Shown here piece by piece: positions 1 to 10,410 of a DNA stretch of 64,000 bases. The first letter of the stretch is position 1. Each line of letters starts with the position of its first letter. A model generated the notes under the pieces. The model had not been told where the DNA came from. It saw only the letters and a list, made by a program, of their open reading frames with translations, and ran no database searches. The position numbers and the translations under genes are program-made. This DNA is from Nitrospirota bacterium. GTDB taxonomy: Bacteria > Nitrospirota > Thermodesulfovibrionia > Thermodesulfovibrionales > Dissulfurispiraceae. The DNA lies in the NCBI GenBank assembly GCA_040752355.1, contig JBFMHE010000001.1:310001-374000 (forward strand), read 5' to 3'.

Positions 1-449
1 GGGGGGAACCTGCACCTCTTCACCAGCCTGATGCACACGGCGCTGCCCCCTTTCGCAGAGGTCCATCTCAGGGGCAGCGTCGAGGTCGTTCTGGAGGCGG
101 TTATCGAGGCTGTACAGCTGTCGGGAATTCTCCTCGCGTATCTTCTGTTCCTCCGCAGGACCGATCTCGCCGCACGGCTCGCGGGGAGCCGCACAGGAGA
201 GGCGGTGCGGAGCATCTGGTACGCGGGCTGGGGCTTCGATCGCCTTTACGATGCCCTGATCGTCAGGCCCTTTCTCTGGGCGGCGCGGGTGAACAGGAAT
301 GATGTCATCGATCTCCTCTATCTCGGTGTCGCGCAGTCCGCCCGCGGGCTCAATCGCCTCGCTGTCTCATTGCAGACGGGAAAGGTCCGGTGGTACGCGT
401 CGGGCATGGTCCTCGGCGCGGTCCTGCTCCTGGCGTTCGCGGTGCTGCT

Positions 450-453
<4 letters not shown>
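1..453 (+). CDS. nuoL: NADH-quinone oxidoreductase subunit L, C-terminal part (partial)
   Basis: The reading frame is open from the window edge and ends with TGA at 451-453, so only about 150 C-terminal residues are present. They show a hydrophobic segment, an amphipathic stretch resembling the lateral helix region of NuoL, and a final transmembrane helix. NuoL is a proton-pumping antiporter-like membrane subunit of respiratory complex I. The call rests mainly on position: it overlaps nuoM by 4 bases (ATGA), and nuoL-nuoM-nuoN is the standard order. The antiporter core lies outside the window. Confidence 0.8.
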
Positions 454-1983
<1,530 letters not shown>

Positions 1984-1997
<14 letters not shown>

Positions 1998-3423
1998 CCT
2001 CACCGCCTTGCTGCCCCTCATCGTGCTTGCGGCCACACCGGTCGTCGTGATGGTGGTGATCGCCTTTCACCGGAGCCACAGGGTGACCGCGCTCATTACG
2101 CTGGCGGGCATGGCAACAGCGTTCGGTATGCTCCGGCAGGCAGCGGCAGCAGGACCGCGCCGGGTGACGGCGCTCCTCGTGATCGACGCCTACGCGCTGT
2201 TTTATGTGGGGTTGATCCTGGCTGCGGGCATTATCACCGCTCTGCTCGCGTATGAGTACTTCAGGAGACGGGACGGTGCACCCGACGAGTTCTATATCCT
2301 TCTCCTGATTGCGACCGCCGGCGCCGCGGTGCTTGCAGCGAGCAGCCACTTCGCCTCCCTCTTCCTGGGGTTCGAGATGCTCAGCGTTTCGCTCTACGCC
2401 ATGATAGCCTACCAGCGAGGGAGAGAGCGCAGCGACGAGGCGGGCTTGAAGTACCTGATCCTCGCCGGGACATCGTCCTCCTTCCTCCTCTTCGGGATGG
2501 CCCTGGTCTATGCCCGGACAGGGACTATGGAGTTTACCGGCATCGCCGGGAGCGCTGCCGCGATGCAGGGGGAAGCCGTATTCATCAGCGGGCTCATAAT
2601 GATTATCGTCGGAATAGGGTTCAAACTCGCCCTCGTCCCCTTTCACCTCTGGACTCCCGATGTCTACGAGGGGGCACCGGCCCCGGTGAGCGCTTTCATC
2701 GCCACCGTCTCGAAGGGCGCTGTCTTCGCGCTCCTGCTGCGTCTCTTTGCGGTGATGGATATTCACGATTCCCCTGTCCTGACCGCTATATTCGCTCTTC
2801 TCGCTGCTGCCTCCATGCTCATCGGCAACATTCTCGCCCTCTTTCAACACAATGTAAAGCGCCTTCTCGCCTATTCATCGATTGCGCAGCTCGGGTATGC
2901 GCTGGTGGCGGCCATCGCCGGCGGCGCGCTCTCCGCAACCGCGGTGAGCTACTATCTTGCCGCCTACTTCATAACGATCCTGGGCGCCTTCGGCATTGTC
3001 TCTCTCCTTTCGGGGGGCGAGGCCGAGGCCGAGATGATCGAAGAGTACCAGGGGCTCGCCTGGCGGAGGCCCTGGATCGCCGGGAGCCTGACGGCGCTGC
3101 TGCTCTCCCTCGCGGGCATCCCGCTCACCGCTGGCTTCATCGGCAAGTTCTATGTGGTCGCCGCAGGGGCGAGGTCGGCCTTGTGGCCGCTGCTCATCGT
3201 CCTGGTCATCAGCAGCGCCATCGGGCTCTTCTATTATCTGCGCGTTATCGCCGCCCTGTACGCGCGCGTTCCGGAAGAAAGAGAACGCGCCGGCATAGCG
3301 CCGTTCCTTTCCTTCACCGGGAGCGCGGTACTGATACTGCTCATCACCGCGCTCATCGTCCTCGGCATCCATCCCTCGCCGCTCATCGCCCTGCTCGAGA
3401 CCACCGTGGCCCGCCTGCTGTGA
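1984..3423 (+). CDS. nuoN: NADH-quinone oxidoreductase subunit N
   Basis: A 479-residue polytopic membrane protein, the third antiporter-like subunit of complex I. It carries GFEMLSVSLYAMIAYQR with the conserved glutamate near residue 131, and KLALVPFHLWTPDVYEGAP with the channel lysine near residue 214. The ATG at 1984 lies inside the nuoM 3' end, so the genes are tightly coupled. It appears to be the last gene of the nuo operon, because the next gene follows after about 180 bases and is unrelated. Confidence 0.96.
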
Positions 3424-3609
3424 GCGGATGTAAATAAAGCCTGTGGAGGGTCCTTTCGGCTGCCGGTCTACCGCCCGGCTCCATTTTATTGTATGCTGAG
3501 TGGTATATCTCGGACGGCGGTGTTGAGTTGAGTTATATAAGATATGTTAAAGTACTATGCTGAAAACGAGATGCGCTTAGCGAAGAGATGATGCGAGGTG
3601 TCCGGAGCC

Positions 3610-3993
3610 ATGCCTGAGAACAGAAGTGCGAGAACCGCAGTACTGCTTGCAGAAGACGATGGAGGGATCAGGTTCCTGCTCAAGACGCTCCTTGAGCAGG
3701 CCGGCTATGCCGTTATCGAAGCTGCCAACGGCGAGGAGGCGGTGAAGGCGTATATCGGCAACAGGGACGTTATACAGCTCGTTCTGCTCGATGTCATGAT
3801 GCCCAAGAAGACGAGCAAAGAGGTCTGCGAAGAGATCGGCAAGATCAATCCCGATGTCAAAACGATCCTGATGAGCGGGTATCCCAAGGAAGTTTTACAG
3901 GGGAGAGGCCTCCTCGAAGAGGGCGTTGCGTTCCTTTCGAAACCGGTGGACCCCCAGGAGCTCCTGAAGAAAATGTCCGAACTGCTCTCGTAA
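3610..3993 (+). CDS. Stand-alone response regulator receiver protein
   Basis: A 127-residue protein that is only a CheY-type receiver domain. The acidic pocket EDD is at residues 15-17, the phosphorylatable aspartate is at about 61 (LLDVMMP), a serine sits in ILMSGYP, and the conserved lysine is in FLSKPVD. No output domain follows, so it probably signals by protein contact or in a phosphorelay. No histidine kinase is adjacent. A GTG at 3598 would add four residues; ATG 3610 was preferred, but the ribosome-binding sites do not clearly decide. The 185 bases upstream show no gene. Confidence 0.85.
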   Translation: MPENRSARTAVLLAEDDGGIRFLLKTLLEQAGYAVIEAANGEEAVKAYIGNRDVIQLVLLDVMMPKKTSKEVCEEIGKINPDVKTILMSGYPKEVLQGRGLLEEGVAFLSKPVDPQELLKKMSELLS

Positions 3994-4141
3994 CCATCGC
4001 GGGGCCGGGGGCCCCTTCAGCCTTCATCCTTCAGATTGTTCAGGCATGTCTGTTCATGAGGGTTCTCTATGCCGCGTCGGCCGGTCCCTGGCAGCCCCTG
4101 AAAACGGCGCCAGGGCAGCGGTCACCCTGGGTTACGTGAGT

Positions 4142-4432
4142 CTAGAATGAGAGTTCTTTTCGTTTCGAGTCCTTTTCGGCGGTCAGTCCCGACATCTTAT
4201 ACATGAGCGTTTTGTCCTGCCGGGGGATGAAACGCGCATTCAGTCCGCTGATCGAGAATTTAACGCCGCCGTTGACCCCCTCTTTGAGGAGGTTGTCCAT
4301 CTCGAGATAGGCGACCTTGTAGCCGGTATTGACGCCCTCGTTGATACCGAAGAGCCATCCGCAGGCGAAGCTCGCGGGAATCGACAGGATCACCAGTATA
4401 CGTTTCAGTTTCTTCATGTTCAGTATGCTCAT
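4142..4432 (-). CDS. Small membrane-anchored protein of unknown function
   Basis: Encodes 96 residues with a basic N-terminus (MKKLKRI) and one hydrophobic segment at about residues 11-30 containing a cysteine and glycines, so it is probably anchored in or exported across the inner membrane. The rest is polar and matches no family I recognise. The start at 4432 is supported by a perfect AGGAGG at 4441-4446, eight bases upstream. Upstream in its leader is a perfect G7-A-C7 inverted repeat (4460-4474). It may share a transcript with the small gene ending at 4571. Confidence 0.6.
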   Translation of the reverse strand: MSILNMKKLKRILVILSIPASFACGWLFGINEGVNTGYKVAYLEMDNLLKEGVNGGVKFSISGLNARFIPRQDKTLMYKMSGLTAEKDSKRKELSF

Positions 4433-4570
4433 CTCTCAAACCTCCTTGCGGTGCTTCCAGGGGGGGACCCCCCCTTTGTTACCTCTTATCCGCTTGATGA
4501 TGAAGCTTTCAGTATACCATCTTTAATCTACCAGTGCAGGGGCCCCCGATGCACCGGAACGATAGGCCTA

Positions 4571-4783
4571 TTAATAATTTTTATGGTCCTGCCCGGTGGC
4601 GATGATGCCGGTCCAGCTCGACTCATAGCCCACATGCATCTCTTCAACCGGGGCGTCGACGAGGGAGGGGTAGCTTTCCCCCAGGTCAATCATCAGAGAA
4701 TAACGCTCCCTGATGGAAAGGGTCTGGTAGAGGGGTGATTCCATCAATATAGAGATAAGTTTACGAAAACCGCAACCGCTCAT
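4571..4783 (-). CDS. Small protein of unknown function (70 aa)
   Basis: Encodes about 70 residues starting MSGCGFRKL. It is soluble-looking, with one serine/leucine-rich helix-like stretch and an acidic middle. No family is recognised. The start at 4783 is chosen because a near-perfect GGAGGTGA lies at 4788-4795. A longer frame would start at 4822 without such a site. About 36 bases further upstream a sequence resembling a sigma-54 -24/-12 element is present (4819-4833), with one deviation in the -12 box. Confidence 0.55.
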   Translation of the reverse strand: MSGCGFRKLISILMESPLYQTLSIRERYSLMIDLGESYPSLVDAPVEEMHVGYESSWTGIIATGQDHKNY

Positions 4784-4818
4784 ATACTCACCTCCGGTAC
4801 GATGTCGAAAAATATATT

Positions 4819-4833
4819 TCAAGTTGCGTGCCA
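4819..4833 (-). promoter_or_regulatory. Possible sigma-54 promoter (imperfect)
   Basis: On the minus strand this reads TGGCACGCAACTTGA. The -24 half is perfect and the GG-to-GA spacing is 10 bases, but the -12 GC is GA. It lies about 36 bases before the start of the 70-residue gene at 4783. The -12 deviation makes it only a candidate. Confidence 0.3.
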
Positions 4834-5083
4834 GCGATGCCCGGAATGGGTGCTATCAGACCGCGATCAATGGATAAATATGCCAATATAACAAAAACTT
4901 GCGTACTGGAGAAGAGGCGCCGTCGATGGGACCGGAGCGCCTGTTGTGATAAGCGTGATTATGAGCTTGTCTGAAATGGCCGGGCCATTTTGAGCTATCT
5001 ATCAGGCCAGCGGGGTGAAATGATCCCGCTGTAGCGCCATGTCATCCTAATGGCGGCAAGGGGGTATCGGTCTCTCCGCAACA
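4834..5083. other. Non-coding stretch with three consecutive hairpins
   Basis: No credible gene lies between the small genes starting at 4783 and ending at 5186. The region holds perfect inverted repeats at 4974-4990 (AAATGGCC/GGCCATTT), about 5009-5030 (AGCGGG/CCCGCT) and about 5035-5056 (CGCCAT/ATGGCG). They are followed by the terminator at 5084-5121. Three closely packed stems suggest either a small structured RNA or decayed palindromic repeats; I cannot tell which. Confidence 0.35.
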
Positions 5084-5121
5084 GAGAAAAAGAGGCCGTG
5101 TGGTTGGAGGGGCACACGGCC
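5084..5121 (-). terminator. Rho-independent terminator of the 5186-5497 gene
   Basis: A perfect 9-bp stem GGCCGTGTG/CACACGGCC (5094-5102 and 5113-5121) has a 10-base loop. Read on the minus strand it is followed by TCTTTTTCTC. It sits 65 bases after the stop codon of the minus-strand gene ending at 5186. Confidence 0.8.
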
Positions 5122-5185
5122 GTCAGGAGAAAAGAGTATGTCAGTAATTAAATGGTAGCAGAAAAAAGGAAGCTGTCAACTTTTT

Positions 5186-5497
5186 TTATTTCTCCCGTGT
5201 ATCGCGATAGGGCTCGACATCGTCGATCGATACCTTGAAGAGCTGCTCCTCTCCCGGTTTCGTGATAATCAGGTCTTTGCATATCTTGTACTCTTTGCCC
5301 TGATAATGGCTTCGGTCGCAGATCTCTTTCACTGTGTAGACCTTTTTCTTGTAGACGACCCTGCCGTGGTGGTGCACGCTCTCCAGGACGCTGTCGATCC
5401 TCTGCTGCCTTCCCCGCAGCATCAGTTTTCTCACCAGCAGGGTCGTGAGATATCCTGCTGCCAGAAGGGCGGTCACTACGTACGCGATCTGTTCCAT
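5186..5497 (-). CDS. Small membrane-anchored protein of unknown function (103 aa)
   Basis: Starts MEQIAYVVTALLAAGYL, an N-terminal transmembrane helix. A basic linker follows, then a polar domain rich in lysine and tyrosine with the phrase KKKVYTVKEIC. It is most likely a single-pass protein with its soluble part in the cytoplasm by the positive-inside rule. ATG 5497 is preferred because GAGGCTGAGG precedes it; a longer frame reaching 5842 would read through the opposite promoter region and is unlikely. No family is recognised. Confidence 0.6.
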   Translation of the reverse strand: MEQIAYVVTALLAAGYLTTLLVRKLMLRGRQQRIDSVLESVHHHGRVVYKKKVYTVKEICDRSHYQGKEYKICKDLIITKPGEEQLFKVSIDDVEPYRDTREK

Positions 5498-5762
5498 AGT
5501 ATATTCCTCAGCCTCCTTCGAGAGGGCGCTTCCTTGCGGGCCCCCTCTTCCCAAGCATATAGCATTAAGCATATCCCATGCCAGTGCCGATAATAAAGAG
5601 AGATGGTTGAAAACAGGGGGATGATGCCGTACCGCCCTGAAGCGTAAAGGCGTGAACTGGAGGGACTCCCCTACAGGAAGGGAAAAATATTCCTCGCACC
5701 TATTCATTAATAATGATCGTGGCGGTGAGCGGTTCGCTTGAATCGACGGCACGGAGCATGGT

Positions 5763-6506
5763 ATGATTGAGACGATGAAGAGATGGTTGATTTTGTTAGC
5801 GATGCTGCTCGCGACCGGCGAGGCGAAGGCCGATATTTTCACCTACCAATCGCCCGACGGCTCTGTTCACTTTACGAATTGCCCTGTCGATAAGAGCGGC
5901 AGGATCGTTTACAAAGAGCAGCAGACCCCCAAGGAGAGCCCCAAAAAAGAGGCGGCGCCGGTCCGTGCGAAGAGGGAGCCGTCTCCCCGCTCGTTCGACC
6001 TCCACTCGCTTGTAGAGGAAAAGGCGCGGCAGCATGACATGGACCCCCAGCTCATCAAGGCGGTGATCAAGGCCGAGTCGAACGGCAACCCCAACGCGGT
6101 CTCGCCGAAAGGCGCCTGCGGCCTGATGCAGCTGATGCCCGGCACTGCATCCCTCCTCGGCGTCGCCGATATCTTCGACCCCGAGGAGAACGTCGACGGC
6201 GGGACCCGATATCTCAAGTATCTGCTCGAGAAGTTCGGCGGCAACACGGTCCTCGCCCTTGCCGCTTATAACGCAGGGCCGAAGCGCGTCGAGAAGAAGT
6301 GGGCCGTCCCCTCCATCCCCGAGACCGTGGCCTATGTAAAGAAGGTGATGGCGTCCTATACGGGAACGGCGCCCATCACCATGACGGCGCAGGAACTGCA
6401 GCGCGAAATAAAGAAAGAGTATAACCGCATCAAGCGGTTCGTTCAAGAGGACGGCACCATACTCTTTACCAATTCGTATCTCGCCACTTCGTATCAGAAA
6501 AAATAG
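5763..6506 (+). CDS. Lytic transglycosylase (SLT domain) with DUF4124-like N-terminus
   Basis: A 247-residue protein with a signal peptide at about 1-23 (hydrophobic run ending AKA), a DUF4124-like segment DIFTYQSPDGSVHFTN, a basic linker, and an SLT domain from about residue 80. The catalytic glutamate is near 105 in KAESNGNPNAVSPKG, followed by GLMQLMPGTA and LALAAYNAGP, the classic SLT motifs. It cleaves peptidoglycan glycan strands in the periplasm. GGAG six bases before ATG 5763 supports the start. The C-terminal tail is charged and of unknown role. Confidence 0.9.
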   Translation: MIETMKRWLILLAMLLATGEAKADIFTYQSPDGSVHFTNCPVDKSGRIVYKEQQTPKESPKKEAAPVRAKREPSPRSFDLHSLVEEKARQHDMDPQLIKAVIKAESNGNPNAVSPKGACGLMQLMPGTASLLGVADIFDPEENVDGGTRYLKYLLEKFGGNTVLALAAYNAGPKRVEKKWAVPSIPETVAYVKKVMASYTGTAPITMTAQELQREIKKEYNRIKRFVQEDGTILFTNSYLATSYQKK

Positions 6507-6515
6507 GGCTATCCG

Positions 6516-7502
6516 ATGACCACTGCGGCAGGGACGTTGCGGGAGGAAATACTACGGCTGAAAGCTGAACGCAAGGCGATCATCCTCTCTCATAATTATC
6601 AGCGCGACGAGGTGCAGGATATTGCCGATTACGTAGGTGATTCGCTCGAGCTTTCTCGTATTGCCGCGACACAGGAATGCGAGGTCATCGTCTTCTGCGG
6701 CGTCCACTTCATGGCCGAGAGCGCCTCGATCCTCTCTCCCGACAAGGTGGTCCTCCTGCCCGAGATCAGCGCCGGCTGCCCCATGGCGGAGATGGTGCAG
6801 GTCAGGTCTCCCCGGAGCGTCTGGAAGACCTTCCCCGGCTATGCTGTCCAGCCGGTCTTCGTCTTTCCCCATGACTTTACTCTGAGGGACATCAAAGCGC
6901 GTTACCCCGGCGTGCCGGTCGTCGCCTATGTCAACACAACGGCCGAGGTGAAGGCCGAGAGCGATATCTGCTGCACGTCGGCCAATGTCGTCAAAGTGGT
7001 CGAGTCGCTGCCCGATGAGCGGGTCATCTGTATCCCGGATCGCAATCTCTCGATGTGGGCGGCCAGGAACACCAGGAAAGAGATCATCGCTTGGGACGGG
7101 TTCTGCCATGTCCACGACAGGGTCACCAAAGAGGATGTCGAGCGGGCGAGAGCGGAGCATCCTGCCGCGCTCTTCATGGCGCATCCCGAGTGCAGGCTCG
7201 AGGTGCTCGAGCTCGCCGACCACGTAACGAGCACGTCGGGCATGCTGCGGTTCGCCCGCGAATCCGGTGCGAGGGAGCTCATCGTCGGCACCGAGCTGGG
7301 GCTGATGCACCGCCTCACGAAAGAGAACCCGGGCAAGATATTTCACCCGCTCAGAAGAGACATGATCTGCCCTAATATGAAGAAGACCACCCTCGGCAGC
7401 ATCCTCGCCGCGCTCAAGGAGATGAAGCCGGTGATCAAGGTGCCGGAAGAGATCCGGATACCCGCAAAGCGCGCCCTCGACCGGATGCTGGCGATACGGT
7501 AA
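6516..7502 (+). CDS. nadA: Quinolinate synthase
   Basis: A 328-residue protein that condenses iminoaspartate with dihydroxyacetone phosphate to quinolinate in de novo NAD synthesis. The family needs an oxygen-sensitive [4Fe-4S] cluster held by three cysteines. Conserved cysteines are seen at 88 (AGCPMAEM), 151-152 (CCTSANVV), 196 (DGFCHVH) and 284 (CPNMKKTT). The N-terminal SHNYQRDEVQDIADYVGDS motif is typical. No nadB or nadC is adjacent. The gene starts 9 bases after the transglycosylase stop, so they may be co-transcribed. Confidence 0.96.
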   Translation: MTTAAGTLREEILRLKAERKAIILSHNYQRDEVQDIADYVGDSLELSRIAATQECEVIVFCGVHFMAESASILSPDKVVLLPEISAGCPMAEMVQVRSPRSVWKTFPGYAVQPVFVFPHDFTLRDIKARYPGVPVVAYVNTTAEVKAESDICCTSANVVKVVESLPDERVICIPDRNLSMWAARNTRKEIIAWDGFCHVHDRVTKEDVERARAEHPAALFMAHPECRLEVLELADHVTSTSGMLRFARESGARELIVGTELGLMHRLTKENPGKIFHPLRRDMICPNMKKTTLGSILAALKEMKPVIKVPEEIRIPAKRALDRMLAIR

Positions 7503-7515
7503 GGAGTCACACGTA

Positions 7516-7687
7516 CAGCGGGGCGATCTGCAATGAAAAGTTGTTCCCAGCGATACCTTGAAGTATTAGCTAACCACGACTATAGCCTTACTGGAAAACC
7601 AGGTATATTCTTTAGCGATGAACTTGCAAAGCCCGTGATGGGATTCATCGCTTTGGAACGGCTTTTCATTGCAGATCGCCCTGCTGT
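7516..7687. repeat. 172-bp inverted-repeat element with internal hairpins
   Basis: The arms at 7516-7541 and 7662-7687 are reverse complements over 26 bases with one mismatch. Pairing continues inward with GTTCC/GGAAC. Inside are further complementary pairs: ATACCT/AGGTAT, and AGCGATGAA/TTCATCGCT (7613-7651). An open frame crosses it, but its peptide has no recognisable features and depends on the repeat. The layout resembles a MITE or a structured RNA. It sits between nadA and the methyltransferase gene. Confidence 0.6.
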
Positions 7688-7704
7688 GTTCTGGGAACAG
7701 GTAC

Positions 7705-8820
7705 ATGAATCCTCTTGAGCAGAAAATAGCCGATAGAATCCGTGCCGAGGGGCCGCTCAACTTCGAGACCTTCATGGAGATGGCGCTCTATTATCCCGGC
7801 CTCGGATATTACACGAGAGAGGCCGCGCGCATCGGCAGGGCAGGGGACTTCTACACCAGTCCCCATCTCCACTCGCTCTTCGGCGCCATGCTCGGCAGGC
7901 AGCTCGAAGAGATGTGGCAGCTCATGGGGAGGCCCGATACGTTGCATGCCGTGGAGATGGGCGCCGGAATGGGATACCTGGCGAAGGACCTGCTCGACTA
8001 CCTAAAGCATAAGGAACTATATCCTTGTCTGGCCTATACGATCATCGAGCTGAATCCGTCGATGCGGCGCAACCAGGAGGAGCTGCTCCGTGAGCACACG
8101 GGGAAGGTGTCGTGGGCATCGGCGCTCCGTGACCTCTCTTCGATGAGGGGCTGTATTGTATCGAATGAGCTCCTCGACGCCTTTCCGGTGCGTCTTGTCG
8201 AGATGGATGACGAGCTTTCCGAGGTTTATGTTTCGGTATCGGAGGAAGGCCACTTTATCGAAGTGAAGAAGCCCTGCTCTCCGGAGATAGCGGACTACTT
8301 CGCTGGCTTCTCGATCGCGCTGCCCAAGGGGTTCAAGACCGAAGTGAACCTGCGCATCAGGGAGTGGCTGCAGGATATCTCCCGCTGCCTCGAAGAGGGT
8401 TTCGTGCTGACCATCGACTACGGCTATTCCGCGGGCGACTATTACAGCGAGGATCGGAGCCGCGGAACGCTCCTCTGCTACCATCAGCACCAGCTCAACG
8501 AGAATCCCTACCAGCACATCGGCGAACAGGACATGACCGCGCATGTCAATTTTTCCTCCCTCAAGAAGTGGGGAGAGCAATACGGGCTGAAGGCGGTCGG
8601 CCTCTGCTCGCAGGGACCCTATCTCGTGGCGCTCGGCATCGATGAGGTGATCACCGAGCGGTACGGCCCTGCCCCCGACCCCTTCGAGATGGCGAGAGTG
8701 AAGAAGCTGCTCTTCCCGCAGGGCATGGGGGAGTCCCACAAGGTGATGATACAGTATAAAGGGAAAGCCGACCCGCATCTCCGGGGCTTCTCGTTCCGCA
8801 ACCAGGCCGGAAAGCTCTAG
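7705..8820 (+). CDS. SAM-dependent methyltransferase, MidA/NDUFAF7 family
   Basis: A 371-residue protein matching the COG1565/Methyltransf_28 family. Visible motifs are LYYPGLGYYTR near the N-terminus, the SAM-binding VEMGAGMGYLAKDLL, SNELLDAFPVR, and DYGYSAGDYY. The mitochondrial homologue NDUFAF7/MidA methylates an arginine of a complex I subunit during assembly. A role in complex I maturation here is only an inference, since nuo genes lie 4 kb upstream. ATG 7705 was chosen over an upstream frame that runs through the inverted-repeat element. The stop overlaps the convergent gene's stop in a CTAG tetramer. Confidence 0.88.
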   Translation: MNPLEQKIADRIRAEGPLNFETFMEMALYYPGLGYYTREAARIGRAGDFYTSPHLHSLFGAMLGRQLEEMWQLMGRPDTLHAVEMGAGMGYLAKDLLDYLKHKELYPCLAYTIIELNPSMRRNQEELLREHTGKVSWASALRDLSSMRGCIVSNELLDAFPVRLVEMDDELSEVYVSVSEEGHFIEVKKPCSPEIADYFAGFSIALPKGFKTEVNLRIREWLQDISRCLEEGFVLTIDYGYSAGDYYSEDRSRGTLLCYHQHQLNENPYQHIGEQDMTAHVNFSSLKKWGEQYGLKAVGLCSQGPYLVALGIDEVITERYGPAPDPFEMARVKKLLFPQGMGESHKVMIQYKGKADPHLRGFSFRNQAGKL

Positions 8821-9593
8821 CGCGCTACCTTGCCGAGGTATTCTTCCAGACGGGAGATGCTTTTCAAGAGCCGCTCCGGGGTGTGGGCCTCTATGGTGTG
8901 GATGCACGGCTTTCCCTTGAGCAGAGAGAAGAGCGTGGAGAAATCTATGGCGCCTTCTCCCAGGGGAAGATGCTGGTCGGCGCTCCCGTCGTTGTCGTGC
9001 AGGTGGAGCTCGATGAGGTGATCTCCCAGTGCGTCGATCCATGCCCCGAGAGGGAGCGATGAGAAGAGGTTTGCGTGGCCGGCGTCGAAGCAGATGCCGA
9101 AGTCGCGGGCGTTCATCTCTTGCATCAGGAGCTTCAGGTTCGACGGCTCGTCTTCGAAGATATTCTCGATAGCGATCATCGCGCCGACGCGCCGAGCCCG
9201 CTCGAGCAGGGGCGCCCAGGTCTCGAGGCTCTTTTCGAGCCACAGGTCCACCCTGAGCGCATATTTCCACTTCTCGTACCCCGAATGAAACACGATCGCG
9301 CGCGGCTTCAGCGCCTCGGCAGCATCGAGCACCTGGTGGAAGCGCTCCATCGTTACCGCCCGCACCTTTGCATCGACCGCGCCGGGCGAGAGGTCCATGA
9401 ACGGCGCATGGAAGGTGAGCGAAGGGTTGTGTGTCAGCATTCCCGAAACCCTTTCGAGGCCGCCCGGCGCGAGCGTATCGAGGACCTGAGCGCCGAAGTA
9501 TATCTCGAGATTCAGTCGATGCTCGAGAATAAAGGGGAGGTGCTCATCGATCTTGTCGTAGGGGACATGAGCATGCGGGGAAGTAATGCTCAT
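8817..9593 (-). CDS. Sugar phosphate isomerase/epimerase-like TIM-barrel protein
   Basis: 258 residues resembling the AP-endonuclease-2/xylose-isomerase-like superfamily. It has [33 protein letters not shown], and [25 protein letters not shown], which place the metal-binding Glu, His and Asp of this fold. The substrate cannot be assigned from sequence. It overlaps the upstream FmdB-like gene by 4 bases (ATGA), so the two are translationally coupled. It faces the methyltransferase gene tail to tail. Confidence 0.8.
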   Translation of the reverse strand: MSITSPHAHVPYDKIDEHLPFILEHRLNLEIYFGAQVLDTLAPGGLERVSGMLTHNPSLTFHAPFMDLSPGAVDAKVRAVTMERFHQVLDAAEALKPRAIVFHSGYEKWKYALRVDLWLEKSLETWAPLLERARRVGAMIAIENIFEDEPSNLKLLMQEMNARDFGICFDAGHANLFSSLPLGAWIDALGDHLIELHLHDNDGSADQHLPLGEGAIDFSTLFSLLKGKPCIHTIEAHTPERLLKSISRLEEYLGKVAR

Positions 9594-9910
9594 GTGGAGG
9601 AGGCGGGCTCCTTCTTCGTATCCGCTTTGGGTTCGGCCTTCGCCTCTGCCTTGGCTCCTGCGGCGCCGTCCGGTTTATCGGGAGCCGCTTTCTTGTCCGC
9701 AGCCTCTTTGCCTTTGGCGTCGCCTTCGGACTTCCGGGCGTAGTCGGTGACGTACCAGCCCGACCCTTTCAGGACAAAGGAGGTGTTCGAGATGAGCTTC
9801 TTCACCTCGCCGCCGCACTCGGGACAGGCCGCCAGGGGGGAATCGCTGAATTTCTGGATGATCTCGTGGCTCTTTCCGCATTTGAGACACTCGTACTCAT
9901 ATATCGGCAT
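9590..9910 (-). CDS. FmdB family zinc-ribbon protein
   Basis: 106 residues starting [16 protein letters not shown], the FmdB/CxxC regulatory family signature. A zinc ribbon is formed by CLKCG and [12 protein letters not shown], followed by FKG-like [16 protein letters not shown]. The C-terminal 40 residues are a low-complexity Ala/Lys/Glu tail that varies in the family. FmdB was named from formamide/amide operons, but its biochemical role is unproven. A minus-strand promoter-like TTGAAC/TATAGT pair lies at about 9952-9980. Confidence 0.88.
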   Translation of the reverse strand: MPIYEYECLKCGKSHEIIQKFSDSPLAACPECGGEVKKLISNTSFVLKGSGWYVTDYARKSEGDAKGKEAADKKAAPDKPDGAAGAKAEAKAEPKADTKKEPASST

Positions 9911-10031
9911 CGGCTATTGTTCCTCCTCGATGAAACACTGTAGTATAATAACTATAACCAAGCATCGCGGGTCAGTTCAAGCCGCACGGTGGCTGCCGCC
10001 GGTTCCTTCAGCGGGGAAACCTTTTGTATTA

Positions 10032-10062
10032 TTGACTTTATCGGAAGGTTTCTGCTTAAATA
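10032..10062 (+). promoter_or_regulatory. Putative sigma-70 promoter for rplU-rpmA
   Basis: TTGACT at 10032-10037 and TTAAAT at 10056-10061 are separated by 18 bases, about 33 bases before the rplU start. The -35 box is enclosed by an AAACCTT/AAGGTTT inverted repeat. Confidence 0.5.
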
Positions 10063-10094
10063 TTAAGTCGAAATCGTTACGGAGGTATCATAAC

Positions 10095-10409
10095 ATGTAT
10101 GCAATAGTCGTGGCAGGAGGCGAACAGATACGGGTCGCTGCCGGAGATACGGTGAAGGTCGACAGGATCAACGGCGACGTCAACACCGAAGTGGTGCTGG
10201 ATAAAGTGCTCATGATCTCCGGTGAGGGCAAGACCGTTACGGGCAGGCCCTATATCGAAGGCGCACGGGTAAAGGCCGAAATCGTCGGCGCAGGGAGGAC
10301 GGACAAGATACTCGTCCTGAGGACCACTCCCAAGAAGGCCCACAATAAAGTGAGAGGCCACCGGCAGCACTACACCACGCTTAAGATCAAAGAGATCATC
10401 GGAGGATAA
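10095..10409 (+). CDS. rplU: 50S ribosomal protein L21
   Basis: 104 residues beginning [18 protein letters not shown] and ending with the rRNA-binding [14 protein letters not shown] motif, the normal L21 length and layout. It is a structural protein of the large ribosomal subunit. GGAGG precedes the ATG at 10095 by nine bases. It is followed one base later by rpmA; the rplU-rpmA-obgE order is widely conserved in bacteria. Confidence 0.97.
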   Translation: MYAIVVAGGEQIRVAAGDTVKVDRINGDVNTEVVLDKVLMISGEGKTVTGRPYIEGARVKAEIVGAGRTDKILVLRTTPKKAHNKVRGHRQHYTTLKIKEIIGG

Positions 10410-10410
10410 C

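Noticed and set aside
4025-4141. Possible terminator after the response regulator (GGGGCC/GGCCCC and CCCTGGC/GCCAGGG pairs)
   Set aside because: The stems exist but no T-run follows on either strand, so I do not call a terminator.
5583-5590. GCCGATAA as a sigma-28 -10 box before the transglycosylase gene
   Set aside because: No TAAA lies at the required 15-base spacing upstream, and it is about 170 bases from the gene.
7533-7718. 61-residue frame between nadA and the methyltransferase gene
   Set aside because: It overlaps the inverted-repeat element, has no Shine-Dalgarno and no recognisable domain.
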